From the NCBI RefSeq assembly GCF_019599545.1, contig NZ_JAIEZV010000002.1, positions 310,001 through 374,000 of the forward strand: 64,000 nt of DNA. Reading direction: 5' to 3'. Shown here piece by piece: positions 1 through 7,957 of the stretch. Under the pieces are notes generated by a model that was given only the letters and a program-made list of their open reading frames with translations, was not told the DNA's origin and did no database searches. Positions within the stretch are counted from its first letter, which is position 1; every line of letters starts with the position of its first letter. The DNA comes from Halobacillus sp. Nhm2S1 (GTDB lineage Bacteria > Bacillota > Bacilli > Bacillales > Halobacillaceae). The position numbers and the translations under genes are program-made.

Positions 1-59
1 GGGGGCAACGTAACCGCTTTCAATTTATCGCCAGGCTGAACACCATACAAAGGACTCAT
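1..59 (-). CDS. MaoC-like dehydratase, N-terminal fragment (runs off the window)
   Basis: Only the first 19 codons are present: the protein begins MSPLYGVQPGDKLKAVTLP and continues beyond the left edge. The start codon overlaps the stop of the upstream gene (ATGA at 56-59), a sign of translational coupling. The VQPGDKL segment is typical of the beginning of MaoC-type (R)-specific enoyl-CoA hydratase domains. It follows a MaoC N-terminal-domain protein, an arrangement in which the two half-proteins form one hot-dog-fold hydratase. Identification rests on 19 residues plus context. Confidence 0.6.
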   Translation of the reverse strand, partial: MSPLYGVQPGDKLKAVTLP

Positions 60-490
60 ACACGCATCCCCCTTCTTACCGCTTCCGTAATAATAACGAC
101 TTGTTCTTCAGAGAAAATCCGCTGCCCTTCCAGGTCTTCCCCGTAACGCTTCACTTTCAGAAACCCCATGTCGCCGCTTTTTCCACTTCTTTCGTAATAA
201 TCTTCCACTTCCGCATAGCATAGAATTTCTTCTCCAACGTATAGAGGACGTTCATAATGATAGTTTTGCTCCCCATGGATCAACCCTTTTTTAGGAAGAT
301 CCAGTCCCTCGATGACTCCATAATCGAAGACTCTAGGGAAAGTCGGTGGAGCCATATTACGGGAGTACGATACATCATCCATGAATATGGGATGAGGATC
401 ACCGATCGCTTCTGCAAACTTTTTCACGGCTCCCCGCTCGACCATGTTCTTCACTGTTTTTGATCTTTTTCCAATCGATTGTTCAAACAT
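56..490 (-). CDS. MaoC N-terminal-domain (FAS1-like dehydratase) protein
   Basis: A 144-residue single-domain protein of the MaoC_dehydrat_N (FAS1-like dehydratase) type. It has the hot-dog-fold hallmarks: FAEAIGDPHPIF near residue 25, the APPTFPRV segment near residue 47 and the GEQNYHYERPLYVGEEI strand near residue 73. In this family the N-domain usually lacks the full catalytic pair and works with a partner carrying the active site; the partner is probably the overlapping downstream gene at 1-59. An AAAGGAG site precedes the ATG. It is the third gene of an acyl-CoA dehydrogenase/SDR/MaoC operon, so hydration of an enoyl-CoA or dehydration of a 3-hydroxyacyl-CoA is expected. The substrate cannot be read from the sequence. 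Confidence 0.82.
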   Translation of the reverse strand: MFEQSIGKRSKTVKNMVERGAVKKFAEAIGDPHPIFMDDVSYSRNMAPPTFPRVFDYGVIEGLDLPKKGLIHGEQNYHYERPLYVGEEILCYAEVEDYYERSGKSGDMGFLKVKRYGEDLEGQRIFSEEQVVIITEAVRRGMRV

Positions 491-508
491 ATAGCCGCTC
501 CTTTATCG

Positions 509-1273
509 TCAATTTTTAGGACCACCTGCGACATAAATCACCTGACCATTTACAAAAGAAGAACGTTCATCTGCAAAAAATGCGACGGCATTGGCGATGT
601 CTTCCGGCTTCCCACTCCTGCCGACAGGGATTTTATTGATGCTTGCCTGGACAAGGTCTTCGAATGATATGCCGATGCGTGCTGCCGTTTCTTTCGTCAT
701 TTCCGTTTCGATAAAGCCCGGTGCGACCGCATTGGCCGTGATTCCAAATTTCCCTAACTCGATCGCCAGCGTCTTGGTAAAGCCCTGCAGTCCTGCTTTC
801 GCCGTGGCGTAATTCGCTTGACCACGGTTGCCTAAAGCAGATGTAGAAGAGATGTTAATGATACGCCCGTATTTATTCTCAACCATGATTCTCTGTGCAG
901 CACGGGCGGCATTAAATGACCCCTTCAGATGAACATTCATGACGGTATCCCAGTCTTCATCCGTCATCTTGAACAGCATATTATCACGGATGACTCCTGC
1001 GTTGTTGACGAGAATATCCAAAGATCCAAATCGGTTGAAGGCCTCCTGCATAGCTGTATCCACTTGTTCATAATCGACGACATCCGCTACCTGACAGAAG
1101 ACTTCATACCCTTTTTCCCTGAATTCTGATTCCACTTCCTTGAGGGCCTCTTCATTGACATCAATGATGCCGATTTTGGCTCCCTCCTCTGCCAAACTTA
1201 GTGCAATTCCTTTTCCTATTCCACGACTTCCGCCTGTTACAAAAGCGGATCGGTTTTCAAATCTACCACTCAT
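509..1273 (-). CDS. SDR-family 3-oxoacyl-[ACP/CoA] reductase, FabG-like
   Basis: A short-chain dehydrogenase/reductase of about 254 residues. The N-terminal TGGSRGIGKG motif binds the nucleotide, followed by an NNAG motif, an SS...Y-x-x-x-K active site (YATAKAG) and PG-x-I-ET near residue 187. This matches FabG-type 3-oxoacyl reductases, but the setting between an acyl-CoA dehydrogenase and MaoC-fold proteins suggests it acts as a 3-hydroxyacyl-CoA dehydrogenase or 3-ketoacyl reductase in acyl-chain metabolism, not as the housekeeping FabG. I start it at the second ATG (1273) because GAGGAGG lies 7 bases upstream of it, whereas the ATG at 1279 abuts that site. Cytosolic; 19 bases separate it from the next gene. 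Confidence 0.85.
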   Translation of the reverse strand: MSGRFENRSAFVTGGSRGIGKGIALSLAEEGAKIGIIDVNEEALKEVESEFREKGYEVFCQVADVVDYEQVDTAMQEAFNRFGSLDILVNNAGVIRDNMLFKMTDEDWDTVMNVHLKGSFNAARAAQRIMVENKYGRIINISSTSALGNRGQANYATAKAGLQGFTKTLAIELGKFGITANAVAPGFIETEMTKETAARIGISFEDLVQASINKIPVGRSGKPEDIANAVAFFADERSSFVNGQVIYVAGGPKN

Positions 1274-1292
1274 TCCCATTCCTCCTCTTGTC

Positions 1293-2462
1293 CTAGCCGA
1301 TTTTCACATGCCCTTTTAATAGATTACGAGAAATAATCAAGCGCTGAATTTCATCGGTTCCATCATAGATTCTCCAAAGTCTTGCCTCACGGTACCAGCG
1401 CTCGATCGGTAACTCTTTTGTATATCCCATGCCGCCGTGAATTTGCAGGACACGGTCGATGACATTATTGCCCATGTTCGCGCCGTACAACTTTGCCATG
1501 GATGCATAGTGGCGGTTATCTTCCCCATGATCGAGCGTGAAAGCAGCATTAAGAACAAGCCACTTCGCTGCTTCAATTTCCACGGCTGAATCAGCGATTT
1601 GCCACTGGATCGCTTGCCGTGTCGCAATTGGTTTACCAAAAGTCTCCCGTTCATTCGCATAATCAATCGCCATGTTCAACAACCTCTCGGCTGCTCCTAC
1701 TGCACGGGCCCCGACAATCCAACGAGCAAAACCAATCCACTCAAGTCCTAAATCATATCCATGGTTGATTTCCCCAAGAATGTTTTCTTCAGGCACGCGG
1801 ACATTATCAAAAATGAGAGCCGCAGGTCCCCATTCTCCCATGGTGTGGATGTATTCAGACTTCCATCCCATAGAACGATCAGCGATGAAACATGTCACTC
1901 CTTTTCTGCCATCCGAAGATTGATGAAGCTCTCTGTCAGTGATGGCAATGACCATCACAAAATCAGCCTCGTTTCCACCGGTGATGAAAGTTTTCTCTCC
2001 ATTGAGCACCCAGTCATTGCCATCCTTGACTGCTGTCATTTTCAAGTTCCTCGTATCAGAACCAGCCCCAGGCTCTGTCATGGCAAAACACGATTTCTTT
2101 TCACCATTGATGGTTGGCAATAGGTATTTTTCCTTTTGTTCTTCATTTCCGTAATACAAAATATTGTCAGCAGACCCACCAAATTTGAAGGGGACAAAAG
2201 TACGGGCCACTTCCATTTGGACGATGGCAAGCATCATCTGCCCAAGATCCGCTCCGCCGTATTCTTCCGGTGTATTGATGCCCCAAAAGCCTGCGTCTTT
2301 CGCTTTCTGCTGAAGTTCTTCCATCTTTCCTTCAGGGAGACTCGGCCTTCCCTCCCTTTCATTACGCAAGACCTCATTTTCCAGAGGAATCAATTCTTTC
2401 TCAACGAATTTCCGAATGGTTTTTCTCACCATTTCCTGTTCATCGGTCAAACGCAAATGCAT
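1293..2462 (-). CDS. acyl-CoA dehydrogenase
   Basis: A 389-residue flavoprotein of the acyl-CoA dehydrogenase family, catalysing FAD-dependent alpha,beta-dehydrogenation of an acyl-CoA with electrons passed to ETF. Family marks are FAMTEPGAGSD (FAD/substrate loop), the FITGG segment, IHGGMGYTKE and the C-terminal RIYDGTDEIQR. The usual catalytic Glu in Y-E-G-T is Asp here, as in some other subfamilies. A longer reading from 2495 is possible, but GAGG lies just before the ATG at 2462 and the longer version would begin inside the operator at 2493-2512, so 2462 is preferred. First gene of the operon continuing to the left edge. Substrate chain type unknown. Confidence 0.9.
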   Translation of the reverse strand: MHLRLTDEQEMVRKTIRKFVEKELIPLENEVLRNEREGRPSLPEGKMEELQQKAKDAGFWGINTPEEYGGADLGQMMLAIVQMEVARTFVPFKFGGSADNILYYGNEEQKEKYLLPTINGEKKSCFAMTEPGAGSDTRNLKMTAVKDGNDWVLNGEKTFITGGNEADFVMVIAITDRELHQSSDGRKGVTCFIADRSMGWKSEYIHTMGEWGPAALIFDNVRVPEENILGEINHGYDLGLEWIGFARWIVGARAVGAAERLLNMAIDYANERETFGKPIATRQAIQWQIADSAVEIEAAKWLVLNAAFTLDHGEDNRHYASMAKLYGANMGNNVIDRVLQIHGGMGYTKELPIERWYREARLWRIYDGTDEIQRLIISRNLLKGHVKIG

Positions 2463-2492
2463 ACAATCATCCTCATTTCTGTATGAAATCAA

Positions 2493-2512
2493 CATACCTA
2501 CCGGTTGGTATG
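2493..2512. promoter_or_regulatory. TetR-type operator ahead of the acyl-CoA dehydrogenase operon
   Basis: The 20-base inverted repeat CATACCTACCGGTTGGTATG is palindromic at 18 of 20 positions around ACCGGT. It lies between the -10 element (2522-2527) and the start codon (2462), where bound repressor would block initiation. The ACC-N-ACCGGT-N-GGT layout is the kind bound by TetR-family repressors of acyl-CoA metabolism (from memory, PfmR/FadR of Thermus bind similar sites). No tetR gene is seen in the window. Confidence 0.65.
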
Positions 2513-2521
2513 TTTTATTTT

Positions 2522-2550
2522 ATATTATTTTAAATATTCAAAAAATACAA
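2522..2550 (-). promoter_or_regulatory. sigma-A promoter of the acyl-CoA dehydrogenase operon
   Basis: On the minus strand TTGTAT (2545-2550) and TAATAT (2522-2527) are separated by 17 bases, directly upstream of the operator. Between here and 2766 I see only an orphan Shine-Dalgarno-like AAGGAGGAGG (about 2599-2608) with no convincing start codon after it. Confidence 0.5.
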
Positions 2551-2766
2551 CACTTTTTGATAAATTATTGGATAATTTAAGGGAAATAAGAATTCTATAA
2601 GGAGGAGGCACTCGTCCGTTTCATTGGAAAAGATCGTATTAACTCCGTACCTAAACGGCTGTCACGTTGGTCCTTAAAGGAAATGAAGGGATCTTATATC
2701 AAAAATGATTTCATTTCTACTCAGCCACAATTTGATAAAATAATACAAAAGGAGGAATGGATACCC

Positions 2767-3813
2767 GTGGAACTCACCGCTCAGTTAGGAAAGGAAATTA
2801 TTTTCCGTCTCTCGCAATATATCGACGTACCGATCAACCTCATGGACCCTACCGGAAAAATTGTCGCCAGCACCGATCCCGATCGCATTTACCAAACACA
2901 CGGTGGAGCTCAACAGGTGATAAAAACATTGAAAGCCCAGCAAATTACAAGCAAAATGGTGAACCAATTTTCAAACACCAAGCCTGGAGTCAACCTTCCC
3001 ATTTTTCATAAGGGCGAACTCGCAGGTGTCGTCGGTTTAACAGGAGATCCAGATCAAGTGTATCAAGCAGCAGGTATGACTCAAGGATCGGTTGAAATTG
3101 CGCTCGAACAACTCTATATCCAGAAGCAGAGTTTTTATCAGGAAAGACAATGGAACCATTGGTTTCATCGGCTCATTTCAGACGAAGAAACCGAAGACCT
3201 GGAGAAAGAAGCCCGCTATTCATTACGTGCAGACCTTAAGAAGGCATGGCAGGTTTATGTTTTCCAAACAAACGCACCCTTTGATTTCGTTGAGCGACTG
3301 CGCACACAGTCCGAACATCTGCAACTAAAACCGCTCTTCATTCTTCCTTTTCACGAGAATCTAGTGGTCATGCCTCTTCCATTTCAAGAGCAGATCCCGC
3401 CAATCAAAGCAGATGGACCTGCAGCTATTGGTGAGCCGGGGTATAGTGCTAAAGGTATTTATACATCCTTCAAACAAGCAGCGCAGACGATTGATATTGC
3501 AGGAAAAGCCGGAGAAATCATCCCCAGTGGGACAATTAAAGTCGAACGGCTTCTTTCAAGCATTACAAAGGAGACCTACATAGAAATCACAGAACCTTAT
3601 GCCATTCGTCTGGATCGATTAGAAACACCCTATCTGGAAACGCTTCATACTTTTTTCAACAACGATTTGAAAATGAGTCGGACAGCTGATGAATTGCATG
3701 TCCATCGAAATACGCTTCATTACCGGCTCGATCAAGTCCATAAGAAAGTAGGACTGGATCCACGGAATTTCAAAGATGCTATTCTCCTGCAAATCATTTT
3801 AATCAACCGTTGA
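2767..3813 (+). CDS. CdaR-family sugar-diacid/glycerate regulator
   Basis: A 348-residue transcription factor with the CdaR layout. An N-terminal sugar-diacid-recognition domain begins VELTAQLGKEIIFRLSQY and continues with NLMDPTGKIVASTDPDRI. The C-terminal PucR/CdaR-type helix-turn-helix contains ADELHVHRNTLHYRLDQV. CdaR proteins typically activate glucarate/galactarate/glycerate genes in response to the diacid or glycerate. The reading frame is open further upstream (an ATG at 2683), but the family begins at the GTG at 2767, preceded by AAAGGAGG 11 bases away. It sits just upstream of glycerate kinase and a GntP permease, so it very likely controls them. Confidence 0.85.
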   Translation: MELTAQLGKEIIFRLSQYIDVPINLMDPTGKIVASTDPDRIYQTHGGAQQVIKTLKAQQITSKMVNQFSNTKPGVNLPIFHKGELAGVVGLTGDPDQVYQAAGMTQGSVEIALEQLYIQKQSFYQERQWNHWFHRLISDEETEDLEKEARYSLRADLKKAWQVYVFQTNAPFDFVERLRTQSEHLQLKPLFILPFHENLVVMPLPFQEQIPPIKADGPAAIGEPGYSAKGIYTSFKQAAQTIDIAGKAGEIIPSGTIKVERLLSSITKETYIEITEPYAIRLDRLETPYLETLHTFFNNDLKMSRTADELHVHRNTLHYRLDQVHKKVGLDPRNFKDAILLQIILINR

Positions 3814-3814
3814 T

Positions 3815-3830
3815 TTGTGCATTTGCACAA
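3815..3830. promoter_or_regulatory. candidate CdaR operator (TTGTGCA palindrome)
   Basis: TTGTGCATTTGCACAA starts two bases after the regulator's stop codon and is palindromic in 7 of 8 base pairs. Its position upstream of the glycerate kinase gene makes it the natural binding site for the adjacent CdaR-type protein. Assignment by position only. Confidence 0.5.
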
Positions 3831-3844
3831 GAATACGCTTACAT
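3829..3844 (-). promoter_or_regulatory. cre-like CcpA site
   Basis: Read on the minus strand, ATGTAAGCGTATTCTT matches the Bacillus cre consensus WTGNNARCGNWWWCAW at 15 of 16 positions. It overlaps the end of the TTGTGCA palindrome, so activator and catabolite repressor could compete upstream of glycerate kinase. Confidence 0.5.
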
Positions 3845-3932
3845 TTTTCTGATATTTTGTAGCTCTCATCAATTGTTATCGTTTCTCATTTCCTGTTGAA
3901 TAGAAAGTAATCACATTAAAAAAGGAGGGTGA

Positions 3933-5057
3933 ATGATGAAGGTTGTTTTTGCCCCTGATTCCTATAAAGGAAGTTTGTCTTCCATTCAGGTTGCAGAAGT
4001 CATGGAGAAAGCTTTTCATTCGGTCATTCCATCTGTGAATACAATAGTGAAGCCAATGGCTGACGGCGGAGAAGGGACGCTGGAGGTCTTTTCTGCATCT
4101 GTGAGCCATGAAAAAGTCTTCTTTTCTTGTAAAGGTCCTCTAGGAGAAAAAAGAGAAAGCTGGTATGTAAAATTAGAAGACCATCAGGCGGTAATCGAAG
4201 GAGCAGAAATTGCCGGTTTACCACTCGTCCCAACAAAAAAGCGCAATCCCGACCACACAACAAGCTATGGCATCGGGCAGGCCATCACGCATGCTTTGGA
4301 TGAAGGGTGCACGAATATCATGGTAGCCATTGGTGGAAGCTCAACAAACGACGGCGGCTTGGGAATGTTACAGGCACTTGGTATGAAGACTTACGATGAA
4401 AGTGGCCGGGAGACAGGGATGTACGGAAAGGACCTTCATGCCGTAAAAAGAGTTGACGTTTCTGAACTGGATTCCCGCCTCAAAGACGTCACGATCCGTG
4501 TGGCTTCTGATGTAGACAACCCACTGACTGGTCCTCGAGGAGCAAGTCATATCTATGGACCACAAAAGGGAGCGACAGAGCAGCAAGTATATGCTTATGA
4601 TCATGCGCTGGACCACTATGGAAAACTCATGGAAGAAGAACTTGCTAAAAACATCATGAACACACCTGGTGCCGGTGCAGCTGGTGGACTTGGATTTGCT
4701 TTTCTTACAATTGGTGCTCAGCTTGAATCGGGAGCTGGGTTGATTGGTGAAGCCATCCAGCTCAAAGAGTCCATCCGTGATGCTGACTATATCATTACTG
4801 GCGAAGGACAAAGCGATGAACAGACTCTTTATGGAAAAGCACCAGGGTATGTAGCGGAACTGGCAAATGAAAACCATACGCCCGTTATTCTCGTATCAGG
4901 GAGTTTAGGCGCAAATTATGGCGCTTTAAATGAGAGATTCACCAGCTGTTTTTCTATAGCTCCAGGACCTGTGTCATTGGAGGACTGCCTAAAAAACGCA
5001 GAAGAATATTTATATGAGACAACAAGACAAATCGCAAGGTTAATCACCAAACAATAA
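3933..5057 (+). CDS. glxK: glycerate 2-kinase
   Basis: A 374-residue GlxK/GarK-family kinase that phosphorylates glycerate to 2-phosphoglycerate, feeding lower glycolysis. Diagnostic segments are FAPDSYKGSLSSIQVAEVM at the N-terminus, the PMADGGEGT motif near residue 40, GGSSTNDGGLGMLQALG near residue 133, and TGEGQSDEQTLYGKAP near residue 290. A strong AAAGGAGGGTG site precedes two in-frame ATGs (3933 and 3936); either may be used. It is 16 bases upstream of the GntP permease and follows the CdaR-type regulator, forming a glycerate uptake and use unit. Length is normal for the family; cytosolic. Confidence 0.93.
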   Translation: MMKVVFAPDSYKGSLSSIQVAEVMEKAFHSVIPSVNTIVKPMADGGEGTLEVFSASVSHEKVFFSCKGPLGEKRESWYVKLEDHQAVIEGAEIAGLPLVPTKKRNPDHTTSYGIGQAITHALDEGCTNIMVAIGGSSTNDGGLGMLQALGMKTYDESGRETGMYGKDLHAVKRVDVSELDSRLKDVTIRVASDVDNPLTGPRGASHIYGPQKGATEQQVYAYDHALDHYGKLMEEELAKNIMNTPGAGAAGGLGFAFLTIGAQLESGAGLIGEAIQLKESIRDADYIITGEGQSDEQTLYGKAPGYVAELANENHTPVILVSGSLGANYGALNERFTSCFSIAPGPVSLEDCLKNAEEYLYETTRQIARLITKQ

Positions 5058-5073
5058 AAGGAGTGAGAAGTAT

Positions 5074-6432
5074 ATGGAAGGTTTCGGACTTGTACTTATT
5101 ATTTTACTCGGTGTTTTATTTGTTATTGTAGCCACGGCAAAATTCAACCTTCACCCTTTCCTTTCCCTCTTGATTTCTGCTTTTGCTATCGGGATTTTAT
5201 CCGGTATGCCACTTGGGGATGTCGTAGCAGCCGTCAATGGCGGTTTCGGAGGATTGATGGGAGGAATCGGACTCGTCATCGTATTCGGTACAATCATCGG
5301 TGTCATTTTAGAAAAATCAGGAGCTGCCTTACGTATGGCTGAAGTCGTCTTAAGGATCGTTGGGGAAAAAAGACCACAGCTTGCCATGAGTGCCATCGGC
5401 AGTATTGTGAGTATTCCGGTGTTCTGTGATTCAGGATATGTTATTTTATCCTCATTAAAGAAAGCGCTTGCAAATAAAACGAAGGTTACCGTTGCATCCA
5501 TGGCGATCGCCTTATCTACTGGTCTGTTCGCCACGCACACGTTAGTGCCACCGACACCTGGACCCATCGCAGCTGCAGGGAATATCGGTGCCCAAAACTA
5601 TCTAGGAACGGTCATTTTATTCGGGATCATCGTTGCCATTCCTGCTATCCTCGTTGGATACCTTTGGGCGGTCAAAGCTGGTACTAAGATCCACATTGAG
5701 CAAAGTGAAGATGATGCTTTGTATGATTATGACGAGGTCGTCAGCAGCTTTGGTGATATGCCTTCGGCAGCTAAATCTTTCGCTCCTATTTTAGTTCCCA
5801 TTCTTCTGATTGGATTCAGCTCTGTCATCACATTTGCTGGATGGGAAGGCCCGCTCTTTTCCTTTTTCTTATTCCTAGGTTCGCCTGTTGTCGCCCTTCT
5901 TGTTGGCGTCTTATTCGCCTTCACTCTTCTTCCGAAATTTGATGAAGAAACGCTTACCCAATGGGTTGGAATAGGAATTAAAGAAGCCGCTCCTATTCTG
6001 TTGATTACAGGAGCAGGTGGAGCTTTCGGTTCTGTCATCAGCTCTACAAGCATCGCTGATCTCATTAAAGGAATAGCTGGGAATGAGGTGGCGGTTGGAG
6101 CTGTATTCATCTTCATTCCATTCATCATCGCAGCCGCCTTGAAGAGTGCTCAAGGATCGTCTACAGCAGCGATTGTCATTACATCCACTTTGATTGCACC
6201 TCTCCTTCCGCAGATTGGAATCGAAGGAGCTGTACCACTAGCGCTCATCGTCATGGCCGTCGGTGCAGGTGCCATGGTTGTCTCTCACGTCAACGACAGT
6301 TATTTCTGGGTCGTTAAAGAATTCAGCGGGATGTCCATCACACAAGCCTACAAAGCGCAAACGATGGGAACACTGCTTCAAGGACTGACAGCCATTGTTG
6401 TCACTTCAATTTTATGGTTCGTTTTGGTGTAA
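5074..6432 (+). CDS. GntP-family permease (probable glycerate/gluconate:H+ symporter)
   Basis: A 452-residue integral membrane protein of the GntP family with about 12-14 hydrophobic segments. Family marks are the LEKSGAA segment, SIPVFCDSGYVILSS near residue 112, ATHTLVPPTPGPIAAAGNIG near residue 154 and HVNDSYFWVVKEF near the C-terminus. GntP proteins import gluconate or related hydroxy acids; the neighbouring glycerate kinase makes glycerate the likely substrate (inference). AAAGGAG precedes the ATG. A Rho-independent terminator follows directly. Confidence 0.88.
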   Translation: MEGFGLVLIILLGVLFVIVATAKFNLHPFLSLLISAFAIGILSGMPLGDVVAAVNGGFGGLMGGIGLVIVFGTIIGVILEKSGAALRMAEVVLRIVGEKRPQLAMSAIGSIVSIPVFCDSGYVILSSLKKALANKTKVTVASMAIALSTGLFATHTLVPPTPGPIAAAGNIGAQNYLGTVILFGIIVAIPAILVGYLWAVKAGTKIHIEQSEDDALYDYDEVVSSFGDMPSAAKSFAPILVPILLIGFSSVITFAGWEGPLFSFFLFLGSPVVALLVGVLFAFTLLPKFDEETLTQWVGIGIKEAAPILLITGAGGAFGSVISSTSIADLIKGIAGNEVAVGAVFIFIPFIIAAALKSAQGSSTAAIVITSTLIAPLLPQIGIEGAVPLALIVMAVGAGAMVVSHVNDSYFWVVKEFSGMSITQAYKAQTMGTLLQGLTAIVVTSILWFVLV

Positions 6433-6435
6433 CAT

Positions 6436-6473
6436 AAAAAGGGAGACCTCCAGATTGGAGGCCTCCCTTTTTT
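6436..6473 (+). terminator. terminator of the glycerate operon
   Basis: GGGAGACCTCC and GGAGGCCTCCC pair around AGATT and are followed by a run of six T, three bases after the permease stop codon. Confidence 0.9.
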
Positions 6474-6520
6474 GACTTTTTCACACGATCTCCTGTGAAG
6501 CTTTACTGAAGAGAATTCCC

Positions 6521-6625
6521 TTACCAAATGAAATAAACAATCATAACCATTATTCCCCAAATCGGAAGAGAAAGAAAACTCGCCCATACAAGACCTTTAA
6601 AAAAGTTTCCTTCATATTCCTCCAT
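6521..6625 (-). CDS. 34-residue single-span membrane protein
   Basis: A short ORF beginning MEEYEGNFFKGLVWASF and ending MIVYFIW. A polar, acidic N-terminus is followed by one hydrophobic span of about 20 residues. AAGAGGTGATGGT gives a good ribosome binding site just upstream of the ATG. It has its own transcriptional space between the permease terminator and the LCP gene. Small single-span proteins of this kind are common and poorly annotated in Bacillaceae. Function unknown. Confidence 0.6.
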   Translation of the reverse strand: MEEYEGNFFKGLVWASFLSLPIWGIMVMIVYFIW

Positions 6626-6753
6626 ACCATCACCTCTTAAGCAAACAGTATGGGCCATTCCATATATAAACTTACCCTAGATTATTTCACAAAATCCGAC
6701 GTATATTTCCCAGGTAATAATTCAGTCTTGTCACTTGTCATCAAATTTCGCAC

Positions 6754-6783
6754 AAAAAAAAGCTACCCTGTAAAGAGTAGCTT
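6754..6783 (-). terminator. terminator of the LCP gene
   Basis: AAGCTAC and GTAGCTT form a stem on the minus strand followed by seven T. The stem begins at the stop codon of the LCP gene. Confidence 0.8.
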
Positions 6784-7723
6784 ATGAATTATAATCCAGA
6801 ATCATTTCTCGAACATCCTGCACTTCCTGATTCGGCACTTCCAGATAATAGATTCCATTGATTTTAGTGCCTGTACCTGTCATCTGGTATGTGGACAGAT
6901 TTTCTCTCGCCCCACTGTAATTCTTCATTAAATCCTGCATCGTAGTGAAGTCCATATTCGTAGAGACATTCTTTCCAAGTACGTCCATGACGTTACCGAT
7001 TTTACTGATGGAGCCAACATTCATCCCTTTATCAACGATTCCCTGGATAACTTTACGTTGGCGTTCATTACGCCCAAGGTCACCTTGTGGATCTTCGTAC
7101 CGCATACGTACATAGCCAAGGGCTTCTTTCCCGTTCATGGTCAATTCACCTTTTTTATAATGGAAATTATTTTTCCCCATCCACTCGATATCATTTTGTA
7201 TGGTAATTCCACCAACGACATCGACCATTTCTTCCAAACCTTCCATATTCACTTGAACATAATAATCAAGATTTATATCAAGAAAATTCTCTACTGTTTG
7301 AATGGCCATATCTGCTCCACCAAAGGCGTAAGCATGATTGATTTTGTCTAAATTGCCTGCATGAGAAGAATCGCCGACCATCTCCGTACGTGTGTCACGC
7401 GGAATGCTGATGATTTGGCTGCGGTTAGCGTTTGGATCGACGGACAAAACCATTAAAGCATCGGAACGCCCTGAATCTCCGGCTCTCTCATCGACGCCCA
7501 TCAGCAAAATGTTGAGTGGTTCTTTTTCCTTACGCTTTTTTTCTGTTAGTTCATGATCAATGGATGCGACTTCTTTGTGCATCTTTGCATCCACTGTGTT
7601 CTTTGCCCCGCTGTAAAGGGAGTAACTATATACACCTGCCGGTACCAATAACAATACCAATAAAACAAGTGAAACCTTCCACCAGCGTGCTTTTCTCTTC
7701 TTATGTTTGTTAGAACGTTTCAT
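6782..7723 (-). CDS. LytR-CpsA-Psr (LCP) family cell-wall polymer ligase
   Basis: A 313-residue membrane-anchored enzyme: basic N-terminus (KHKKRKARWWK), one signal-anchor span at about residues 15-36, then an extracellular LCP domain. Key segments are GVDERAGDSGRSDALMV, the ISIPRDTRTEM arginine motif near residue 108, and RMRYEDPQGDLGRNERQRKV near residue 206. LCP proteins transfer undecaprenyl-phosphate-linked polymers (teichoic acid or capsule) to peptidoglycan. The gene is separate from the EPS operon but only 0.6 kb beyond its far end, so it may attach that polymer. In Bacillus its relatives are TagT/TagU/TagV; which one this corresponds to is not clear. Confidence 0.9.
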   Translation of the reverse strand: MKRSNKHKKRKARWWKVSLVLLVLLLVPAGVYSYSLYSGAKNTVDAKMHKEVASIDHELTEKKRKEKEPLNILLMGVDERAGDSGRSDALMVLSVDPNANRSQIISIPRDTRTEMVGDSSHAGNLDKINHAYAFGGADMAIQTVENFLDINLDYYVQVNMEGLEEMVDVVGGITIQNDIEWMGKNNFHYKKGELTMNGKEALGYVRMRYEDPQGDLGRNERQRKVIQGIVDKGMNVGSISKIGNVMDVLGKNVSTNMDFTTMQDLMKNYSGARENLSTYQMTGTGTKINGIYYLEVPNQEVQDVREMILDYNS

Positions 7724-7760
7724 TTACAATCCTCTCCACCTTATCTCTCTTTTTCATTCT

Positions 7761-7789
7761 ATTATATAGCGAGAAGAAAAAACTTACAA
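7761..7789 (-). promoter_or_regulatory. sigma-A promoter of the LCP gene
   Basis: On the minus strand TTGTAA (7784-7789) and TATAAT (7761-7766) are spaced by exactly 17 bases, about 40 bases upstream of the LCP start codon. Confidence 0.7.
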
Positions 7790-7855
7790 TTCTACAATTA
7801 TAAAAACATAGATGACCTCCCATACTATTAAAAAGATGACAAGGAGATTTGAAGG

Positions 7856-7957
7856 GTGAAAAAAGTGCTATTTACCATACTGCCAATCCTCTACATGATT
7901 CTTATCTGGCTTCAATCGAGTCTGTCTATCGAAACCATTAAGGAGTGGATTTTATGA
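7856..7957 (+). pseudogene. VanZ-like protein, N-terminal part (split gene)
   Basis: A GTG-initiated 33-codon ORF, preceded by AAGGAG, encodes VKKVLFTILPILYMILIWLQ followed by SSLSIETIKEWIL and a stop. This is the first membrane span and S-S motif that normally begins small VanZ-like proteins. The continuation lies in another frame at 7954, with a four-base stop/start overlap (ATGA). Either the gene is frameshifted or it is now translated as two coupled pieces. Confidence 0.5.

Noticed and set aside
1293-2462. Asp instead of Glu in the C-terminal Y-E-G-T motif of the acyl-CoA dehydrogenase as a sign of inactivity
   Set aside because: Asp occurs at this place in other acyl-CoA dehydrogenase subfamilies, so it is not strong evidence of loss of function.
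2599-2682. Upstream extension of the CdaR-type gene with AAGGAGGAGG ahead of it
   Set aside because: The frame is open, but no usable start codon follows the Shine-Dalgarno sequence at proper distance, and the family's N-terminus begins at the GTG at 2767.
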